The position numbers and the translations under genes were made by a program. Below, one piece after another: positions 55,861 to 64,000 of a DNA stretch of 64,000 nucleotides (its first letter is position 1; each line of letters begins with the position of its first letter). The notes beneath the pieces were generated by a model. The model was not told the DNA's origin and ran no database searches. It saw only the letters and a list, made by a program, of their open reading frames with translations. Source of the stretch: Manihot esculenta (lineage: Eukaryota; Streptophyta; Magnoliopsida; Malpighiales; Euphorbiaceae); NCBI RefSeq assembly GCF_001659605.2, contig NC_035170.2, forward strand, positions 25,400,020 through 25,464,019. The letters are read 5' to 3'.

Positions 55861-56308
55861 ATATATTTCTAATAAATATTAGGTATAAATTAAAAATTAG
55901 TAATAATAATAATATAATTTTAAATCTGATTAGATTAATAAAAAAATAATATTAATAATAAACTTTATTATTTAATTAAAATAATAATTATTTTAAAATT
56001 ATTTAAAATTTTAATTAATTTAATAATAAATTAAAATTCATTAATAATTTATTAAAGGATTTACCAATAAATTTCACATCTATTAATAAATTAATTTTTT
56101 CTAAATTTATTAATCAACTTAAAATTTATTAATAATAATAATAAAAATTCTGTTAATAAATTCATTAATATTATTTATTAACATTATTAATGGATTTGAA
56201 AGTCGATAAAAATTTATTATGCACATTTTAATAATAGATGGTAAATTCGTTAATAATTTATTTATTAAGGAATGTTTATTAGATTACCAATAAAAAAATT
56301 TATTGATA

Positions 56309-56955
56309 ATCTATGATGATCTGAGATCCAATAGAATAGGGTTTTACAAGGATTTTTGTATTGAAGAATAAAACTTGGCCTATCTCTCTAGAGGGGTATC
56401 CCTTTTATCCTTTTCTTCCTGCTGGCTGGTGACGTATAACGGCTCTCCCATGATTGGACCACGCGTCTCTGCCATACAGATATGGGCGTACGAGGATATC
56501 AGGCGCCTGCTCCATGCGTAACGGCCTCTGATTCTCCCCCGTGCATACACTCGAGCGGATCTGCCAGGCTGTACGACGAGTCTCGTTCTGGATTCTGGGC
56601 TGGGCCGAGAGCTGGGCCGGACGCTGAACCCAGGAGGAGAAGGAATCCGTGGGGAGGTTATACGGGCTGGGCCGATCTCGATGAGGAAGAATCTGGTGGA
56701 GTCCGGCCTCAGGGGTCTAATGATCCGGGCCTGTTTTACTTGAGAGGGCGTGCGGGCCTTCCTTTCATGGGCCATGGCCGTAATCTAGGCCCAGGATTGA
56801 GGGTAGGGAAATCCAGCGGTCATCAATTGCCCCTTCACCTTCTTCGCAGTTATTGCTCCGATTGCCGAGGGGGTGAATATTGAGAACCATTATGACCGCG
56901 CCTGTTCGCGTGTAGATGCCTTCATAACTCCCTTTCATCTTTTTGTCATTCCTCA
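56309..56955. other. GC-rich repeat interrupted by element J, possible LTR
   Basis: Starts tgatgatctgagatcc, turns GC-rich from 56380, and includes cagttattgctccgattgccgagg. The TGATGATCT start and a poly-adenylation-like gaataaaac resemble an LTR, possibly Tat-like. Both strands have long open frames (56380-56775 minus, 56482-56883 plus) that overlap each other and look like composition artefacts. J inserted at 56956, so the other end is outside the window. Confidence 0.4.
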
Positions 56956-58862
56956 TGTAACGACCCGAAAATCGGACCGCTACCGGCGCTAGGATCCGGG
57001 TGGACTTAAGGCCGCCGGGACCCATAGCAAGCCTGACATGTAACCTGTAAACCTGTTTAATCCCATACATGATCAACAATCATACATAAAAATTTTATGC
57101 TTTCATGGAATGCAACACATCACAACAAATCACATCTCGGATGGTATTGTCACCTATAGTCCTCTACATAGGTCCAACTGTGCCGGGACGTAGAATGGGT
57201 CAACCGGTCTTTCCCTTATCATAACATATCATATGGACCAACTGTGCCAGGGACGTAGAATGGGTACAACCTGGACTTTCTCTTACATCGTGCCAGGGAC
57301 GTAGAATGGGTACAACCTGGACTTCCATACCATAACATGCCATAACATCAATCATATCATATGAGGACTAAAGGATCATCCAATAACCAATCCACATCAA
57401 CATTAACATCATAAATGCAATGCAACATATTCGTGAATACTAATGCAAGCAACCTATTATATCTCATGGCATTCATGATGCATGGATCATGCTCAAAATT
57501 CATATTTCATTTATTTAAAACTTAAGGTTTATTCCACTCACCTCTGGCTAGCTCTGACAAACTCTGTAGCAGCTGGCTCACTGCTGGGGTCCTCGGTTCC
57601 TCGGGTCCGAACCTACACAGGTGGACTCCAATGAGGGACCAAACATACATAAACATAACTCTAATATACTCCCCAAAAACCCCCTAAAACATCATGAAAC
57701 AATCACATAACAACATGCAAGAAATGGCTGGACAGGGCACTTTCGGCGGCAGGTTCGGCGGCCGAAAGTCCCTCCAGAGCCGAAAGTCAGGCAGGTTCGG
57801 CGGCACCTTCGGCGGCCGAAACTCCCAGACAGAGACGAAACTCATGCATGTTCGGCGGCACCTTCGGCGGCCGAAAGTCCCAGACAGAGACGAAAGTCTC
57901 CCTTCGGGGGCAACTTCGGCAGCCGAAAGGCCTGCCTCACCAGCCATGTTCGGCGGCCGAAAGTGCCTTCGGCTGCCGAACCTGGTTTCTGCCGAAGGGC
58001 AGAAACTTGGCTCCCAAATGCATTTTCGCCTCCAAACTCACCAATCATGCATATACCTCAGTTAAAACATGCATACAAGTTCCTAGGGGCCTCAAAACAT
58101 TAAATACCCCAACTACAACACTTCAAACACACAAAAACAACATACATTGTCCAAGACATCAAGGTTAACCCATAACTCCACATATAACCTAACATGCATT
58201 TCTACCCATCGATCTAGCATAAAACTTATTGAAAACACATAAGGAGCTTAAGATCGGCTCTTACCTCTTGAAGATCGAGAGGGAGACGACCTAAACTTGG
58301 AGATCCAAGAAGATGAGCTCCTGAGTTCCCAAAGCTCCAAAACTTGTTTCAAAAGTTCAAAACCTTCAATGCAAGCTTAAAACTCAAGAAAAATGGTGGG
58401 GATTTGGAGGAAGAACACTAGGTTTGCAAAGGGAAAGTCGGAAGCTTGCTGTGGCCGAAAATGGGAGAAAGCTCGCCCATTTCGGCTAAGTGCCCCTTAT
58501 ATAGTGGCTGGCCAGGCCACGTTCGGGGGCCGAATGTGCCTCCGCATCCATGCAAATGTTCGGCGGTCGAACTTGACTTTTCGGCGGCCGAACCTGAACT
58601 TCCCTAACTCATGCTTTCGGGGGCCTAACGTGCCTCCAAAACGCATGCATGTTCGGCGGCCGAACTTGACTTTCGGCGGCCGAACCTGGGTTTTCCTCCA
58701 ATGCTATTTTCATGCAAAAACACATTTAGTTTCATACTTTAAAACATTAAAATACATGAAAACATTTTATAAAACATGCCTCTACCCTTCTAGAGGTCTC
58801 CGACATCCGAGATTCCACCGGACGGTAGGAATTCCGATACCGGAGTCTAGCCGGGTATTACA
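56956..58862 (-). repeat. 3' LTR of element J, with internal deletion
   Basis: 1907 bp, about 0.4 kb shorter than the F LTR. The gap lies near 57090, where cataaaaattttatgc jumps to catggaatgcaacac. It carries the same minisatellite units (about 57178-57325) and CpG-palindrome islands (57740-57985 and 58520-58690). Confidence 0.9.
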
Positions 58863-58968
58863 TTCTCCCCCCCTTAAGAACATTCGTCCCCGAATGTTCC
58901 TCACTAGCACACATAGAAAGGCAAAGAACATAACACATATAAGCACATAAACACATAGGGATCTAACC

Positions 58969-61900
58969 TTAAAAGAGATGAGGGTACTGCTGGAGCATAG
59001 ACTCCCGTGTCTCCCAAGTGCATTCTTCCAAGTTGTGGTGGTTCCATAGGACTTTCACCATCGGGATTTCCTTGTTTCTTAACTTTCTGATCTGGGTGTC
59101 TATGATCCGTACTGGCTGTTCAACATAGGTGAGATCCTCTTGGACCTCCACATCAGGCTCACTAAGAACCTTACTCGGATCTGACACAAACTTCCTCAAC
59201 ATTGAAACATGGAAAACCGGATGGATTCTCTCCATCGAAGCAGGTAAATCCAGCTTGTACGACACATTCCCAATCCTTTGCAAGATCTCAAAGGGTCCGA
59301 TGTATCGTGGGGCTAGTTTACCTTTCTTCCCGAAGCGAACCACTCCCTTCATTGGAGACACCTTGAGCAATACCAACTCCCCCTCCTGAAACTCTAACTG
59401 TCTTCTGCGGACGTCTGCATAGCTCTTCTGTCTGCTTGCAGCAGTCTTGATCCTTTCTCTAATTATGGGTACCACCCTGCTGGTAATCTCTACTAGCTCA
59501 GGCCCTGCCAAGGCCTTTTCTCCAACTTCCTCCCAGCAAACAGGTGACCTGCACTTCCTCCCATATAAAGCTTTATATGGAGCCATCCCGATGCTAGCAT
59601 GATGGCTGTTATTGTAGGCAAACTCCACCAAAGGTAGATGCTGCCTCCAAGAACCGCCAAAGTCCAGCACACACATTCTGAGCATATCCTCGATAGTCTG
59701 GATGGTCCTTTCTGACTGTCCGTCGGTCTGGGGGTGGAAGGCAGTACTGAAATCCAACCTAGTACCCATGGCATTCTGCAGACTCCGCCAAAATCTGGAG
59801 GTGAACTGGGGCCCTCTATCTGACACTATCGAAACAGGAACCCCATGCAACCTGACGATCTCATCCACATATACCTGCGCCAACTTGTCCACAGAGTAGC
59901 CACTCCTGACAGGGATGAAGTGAGCAGATTTGGTGAGTCTGTCCACAATCACCCATATGGAGTCCAATCTGTTGGACGTCGCCGGTAACCCCACTACGAA
60001 GTCCATAGCTATATTCTCCCATTTCCACTCTGGAATAGGTAGCGGGTTAAGCATTCCAGCCGGCTTCTGATGTTCCAGCTTCACCCTCTGACACACTTCG
60101 CAGGCGGACACAAACTGTGCCACTTCTTTCTTCATCGCTGGCCACCAATAAACTTTCTTCAAATCTTGATACATCTTGGTGGCTCCGGGGTGAATGCTGT
60201 ATCTCGCATTATGAGCTTCTCTCATAATGTCTCCTTTTAGCCCAATGTCATCTGGTACACATAGTCTGCTCCCATAGCGGAGGATCCCCTTGCTGTCGAA
60301 TCTGAACTCACTATCATTGCCTGACTGAACAGTCCTGGCAATCTTCACTAACTCCGGGTCCTCATGCTGTTTCTGAGCCACCTGCTCTAGAAACACGGGT
60401 GCCACTCTCATCTGGGCCACCAAGGCACCTGTACCAGATAACTCCATCTGTAGACCTTCCTCAATAAGCTTATAGAACTCCTTCACCACTGGCCTCCTCT
60501 CTGCCGATATGTGGGATAAACTACCGAGTGATTTCCGGCTTAAGGCGTCTGCCACAACATTCGCCTTACCCGGATGGTACTGAATCTTGCAATCATAGTC
60601 ACTCAGCAGCTCCACCCATCTCCTCTGTCTCAAATTCAAATCCCTCTGACTCAAGATGTACTGCAGGCTCTTATGATCTGTAAAGATCTCACATTTCACC
60701 CCATAGAGGTAATGCCTCCACATCTTGAGTGCAAAGATTACTGCTGCCATCTCAAGGTCGTGTGTGGGGTAATTCAACTCATGCTTCTTCAGCTGCCTAG
60801 AAGCATAAGCAATCACCTTCTCATTCTGCATCAGTACACAACCCAGTCCCACACGGGACGCATCACAAAAGACTGTAAAGTTCTCTCCACTAGATGGCAG
60901 AGCTAACACTGGTGCTGAAGTCAACTTCTTCTTAAGCTCTTCGAAACTCTCCTCGCACTGGTCGGTCCACAGAAACTTCTGACTCTTCCTGGTTAGTCTG
61001 GTTAGAGGAGCTGCTATTTTTGAGAAGTCCTGAACGAACTCCTGTAGTAACCTGCCAAACCCAAGAAACTTCTAATCTCTGTCACTGAAGTGGGTCTAGG
61101 CCAGTTAGCCACAGTTTCTGTCTTCTTGGGATCTACCTCAATACCATTCTCTGACACTACATGACCCAAGAACGAAATGCTCCTCAGCCAGAACTCACAT
61201 TTAGAGAACTTGGCATACAAGCCATGTTCCCTCAAAGTCTGCAAGACCAACCGCAGATGATGGGCATGCTCCTCTGCATTCCTGGAATACACTAAGATAT
61301 CATCTATAAAGACAATAACAAAGTGATCCAGGTATTGATTAAATACTCTATTCATGAGATCCATGAATGCTGCAGGGGCGTTTGTTAACCCGAACGGCAT
61401 TACAAGGAACTCAAAATGCCCATATCTGGTCCTGAAGGCTGTCTTCGGCACATCCTCATCCCTTATCCTTAGCTGATGGTACCCCGATCTTAGATCTATT
61501 TTGGAGAAACAACCTGCTCCGGCTAGCTGGTCGAATAGATCATCGATCCTTGGCAATGGGTACCTATTCTTGGTAGTGACTTTGTTCAACTGCCTGTAGT
61601 CGATACAAAGTCTAAGGGATCCATCCTTCTTCCTCACAAACAAGACCGGAGCACCCCAAGGTGAGGTACTCTGTCGGATGAAACCCTTTTCTACCAGCTC
61701 CTGCAATTGCTCTTTTAACTCCTTTAACTCTGCTGGGGCCATCCTGTAGGGAGGGATAGAGATCGGTCTAGTTCCAGGTACCAACTCTATCTCGAACTCT
61801 ATCTCCCTAGCAGGTGGTAAACCTGGAAGTTCATCAGGAAAGACATCCTGAAACTCTCTGACAACTGGCACCGAGGCTAGCTCCCTGACCTGACTGTCTA

Positions 61901-63947
61901 GCTCTCTCACATGAGCTAAGTACCCCTGACATCCCTTCCTAAGCAACCTACGAGCCTGAAGAGCTGATATCAGACCTCTAGGTGTACCCCTCTTGTCTCC
62001 TCTGAAGACGACCTCTGACCCGTCCTGATCTCTGAACTTGACTACCTTGTCCCTGCAGTCCAAGGTAGCACCATGGGTAGATAGCCAATCCATCCCTAGA
62101 ATGACGTCAAAGTCTGTCAAATCTAGAACCACAAGGTCGGCGGAGAGGCATCTTCCCTCAACAAAAATTGGACTGTACTGGCAGACTGACACTGCCACTG
62201 ACGGGTCACACTTGGGTCCACTGACCCATAGGGGACACTCTAACCCAGAGACTATTAGACCCAACCTCTCAACGGCTCTCGGAGCAATAAAAGAATGAGA
62301 TGCACCCGGGTCCATTAATGCATACACATCAGAACACCCAATGACGAGATTACCTGACACCACGGTGTTGGATGTGTTAGCCTCCTGCTGTGTCATGGTG
62401 AAGATCCTGGCTGGAGCTGATGGACCTTCACCTCGGGAACCAGAAGAAGAGGCTGCCCCTCTCCCTCTACCTCTGCCACTGCCCGGAGTTGTGGCTGGAA
62501 CTGCTGGCTGTGCCACACTACCAGAAGCTGTCTGCTGGGGCTGGCCCATAAAAGGTGCTCTAGGACAATCCCGAGCCATGTGTCCCTCCTGTTTACATCT
62601 GAAACATGTGTTAGTCCCAGCTCGACACACTCCCCTGTGCGGTCTTCCACATCTCTGACATTCTGTACCATCTGAGCCTGAGCTCGAGCCACCGCCGAAT
62701 CCCAAACCGGATTTCAACTTGTTCCAAAACTTATTCTTCTTCGACTTCCTGGTGGTGTTATCCCACCTCTTCTTGCCTGAACTCTGAGAAGAGAACCCTG
62801 GTCCTCCTCTGCCTGGGGTCTTAACCCCTGATGACTGGGTCACTGACTGCTTCACTGACCCCTCAACTATAGCACTTGCCTCCATTCTTCGAGCCATATC
62901 CACCACAGTGTGGAAACTTTCTCTCTCAGCTGACTGAACCAACGAGGAGTACCTGGAATGCAGCTTCATAACATATTTCTTGGCTTTCTTCGTATCTGAA
63001 TCTAGAGCTTGCCCTGAAAAAGGCAATAGCTCCAAGAATTTATCCGTGAACTCCTCTACACTCATGTGCTCTGACTGCCTCAGTTGCTCAAACTCAATCA
63101 TTTTCAGTTCTCTAGAACTGTCTGGAAAAGCCCATCCAGCGAACTCATTCGCAAATTCTTCCCACGTCATACCGTCTAGTCTCGGGTCCACATAACACTT
63201 GAACCATTCCTGTGCCTTCTTGCACTTTAAAGTGAACCCTGCCATCTGAATGGCCCTACTGTCACTTGCCCCTAGCTCATCAGTTATCGTCTTCACCACT
63301 CTCAGATACTCAAAGGGGTCATCCCCTGACTTGTATTTGGGAGCATCTAACTTGAGGTAGTCTGTCATCTTTACCTTGCTCCCATCAACTGAGCTAGGTC
63401 TAGGAGGTTGAGTAACTGGGGCTGCTGGTTCTGTAGGTGGCGGAGGTGGAGGTGCAGCATTCCCCGAGGTGGGGTTTGCCGGGTTTGGATAGAAGGGTGA
63501 GGGTGGATAAGCTGGGTACTGTGTGTAGGGTGGATAGAAAGGTGGATAAGGCATGTAGGTAGGGTAGGGGTGAAAGCTGGAGTAATCCGATGTACCTCCC
63601 ATCGGATACCCTGAACCCTGTGGGAAGGGTGGATAATGGGGTGGAAAACCATACCCCGAGGCCTGAACGCCTCCCTGTGACTCCCCTGTCCCTTCTTCCT
63701 GCATGCTCACATCCAGGTTCCCATCCCTCCTCTGATCCTCTTCCATAACCTCCCTCACATCTGAAGAACTTCCTCCTCTATCAGTCCCCCTTCTGCTAGC
63801 ATCAAAAGACCTTCTAGGGTCCCTTGACACTCTTTCTCTGTTGGCTCTACAAGACATTGCCCTAGGCAATGTAGGAGGACGGGCGCTCGTGCCCTCATCC
63901 TCAGGTGGCACTCCAGTCAACCGTGCAGATCGACGAGTTCCTCTCAT
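58969..63947 (-). pseudogene. Gag-pol of gypsy element J, one frameshift
   Basis: 4979 bp from [12 protein letters not shown] to HLF, one base short of the 4980-bp frame of F. Gag, CCHC knuckle ([14 protein letters not shown]), protease (MDPGASHSF) and RT (FIDD) read through to GLAGYYRSS. There a missing base near 61039 (gaactcc versus gaacctcc in F) shifts the frame. RNase H (CDASR), the integrase zinc finger with both cysteines (SACEVC), the D,D-35-E core and the tail then continue in the shifted frame. No other stop is seen, so this copy is one base from an intact polyprotein. Confidence 0.93.
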
Positions 63948-64000
63948 CCTGTTTTCTGAAAACAGTACACAACATACAAACATTAGCATCATATGGTTCA

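Larger units (their letters stand above)
26189..56308. mobile_element. Outer CACTA-like element, decayed and full of insertions
   Basis: The left part (26189-26830) starts gactataagaaattt, close to a CACTA-type end (CACTATAAGAAA), and repeats short words such as ttaacgaattt, accaataaattt and ttagtaattt in both orientations. The right part (about 55890-56305) repeats the same words and ends in ttaccaataaaaaaatttattgataatc. Between them lies a pyrimidine-rich tract (26860-27000 and 55496-55855) into which the inner CACTA element inserted. Repeated subterminal words at both ends are the hallmark of CACTA elements. No transposase was seen for this layer, and the right end may be cut by the GC-rich repeat that follows. 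Confidence 0.5.
56956..64000 (-). mobile_element. Gypsy element J (Tekay/Del-like), runs off the window
   Basis: Minus-strand element with 3' LTR (56956-58862), polypurine tract, gag-pol (63947-58969) and the start of the leader at the window end. The 5' LTR and right flank are not visible. The left flank is cctca. It is a close relative of F by eye, with the same gag-pol length except for one base. Confidence 0.93.

Noticed and set aside
56380..56883. Overlapping long frames on both strands (131 and 133 residues)
   Set aside because: GC-rich repeat sequence without stops on either strand; neither protein resembles a known family.

Overview
This is eukaryotic nuclear DNA from a plant, almost certainly a eudicot. 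It holds a UGT85-type glycosyltransferase with a single intron, AT-rich non-coding DNA, and nested Ty3/gypsy, CACTA, hAT, SINE and TRIM-like elements. A Euphorbiaceae or Malpighiales origin is a guess from the general look of the sequence. Identities described as high were judged by eye, not computed.

Only one host gene looks functional: a family-1 UDP-glycosyltransferase on the + strand, with exon 1 at 5343-5886 and exon 2 at 23736-24673. The exons join in frame to a 493-residue protein with a full PSPG box. Its intron is 17,849 bp. The intron holds a deletion derivative of a long-LTR gypsy element (7806-10912). It also holds an old gypsy copy (about 11427-23304) split by a decayed Tat-like element (11523-19590), which is itself split by a solo LTR (17285-19403, duplication CTTGA). 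The flank upstream of exon 1 is AT-rich and carries a hAT-type MITE (438-906) and a small SINE (2678-2770). A second copy of the MITE lies downstream of the gene in the opposite orientation.

From about 26.2 kb to 56.3 kb the window is a stack of insertions. An outer, decayed CACTA-like element with a pyrimidine-rich interior contains a second CACTA element (27001-55495, duplication TAT). That element carries fragments of a captured Rab5-type GTPase gene. A composite (27109-51553, duplication GTGAG) sits inside it, bounded by TRIM-like sequences in opposite orientation. Within the composite is a gypsy element (3' LTR 27154-29347, truncated 5' LTR 49025-51041) whose body is replaced or invaded by copy F (29735-38479, minus), copy G (38507-45108, plus) and deletion derivative H (45389-48394). 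F and G face opposite ways and form a very large inverted repeat. A hAT MITE (42403-42928) sits in the LTR of G.

The last 7 kb hold gypsy copy J (56956 to beyond the window end, minus). F, G and J are close relatives with a single gag-pol frame, and each is disabled by a different small lesion: a TGA codon in F, a TAG codon plus 5' truncation in G, and a 1-bp deletion in J. Most other open frames are accidental, arising from the CpG-rich palindromes in the LTRs.
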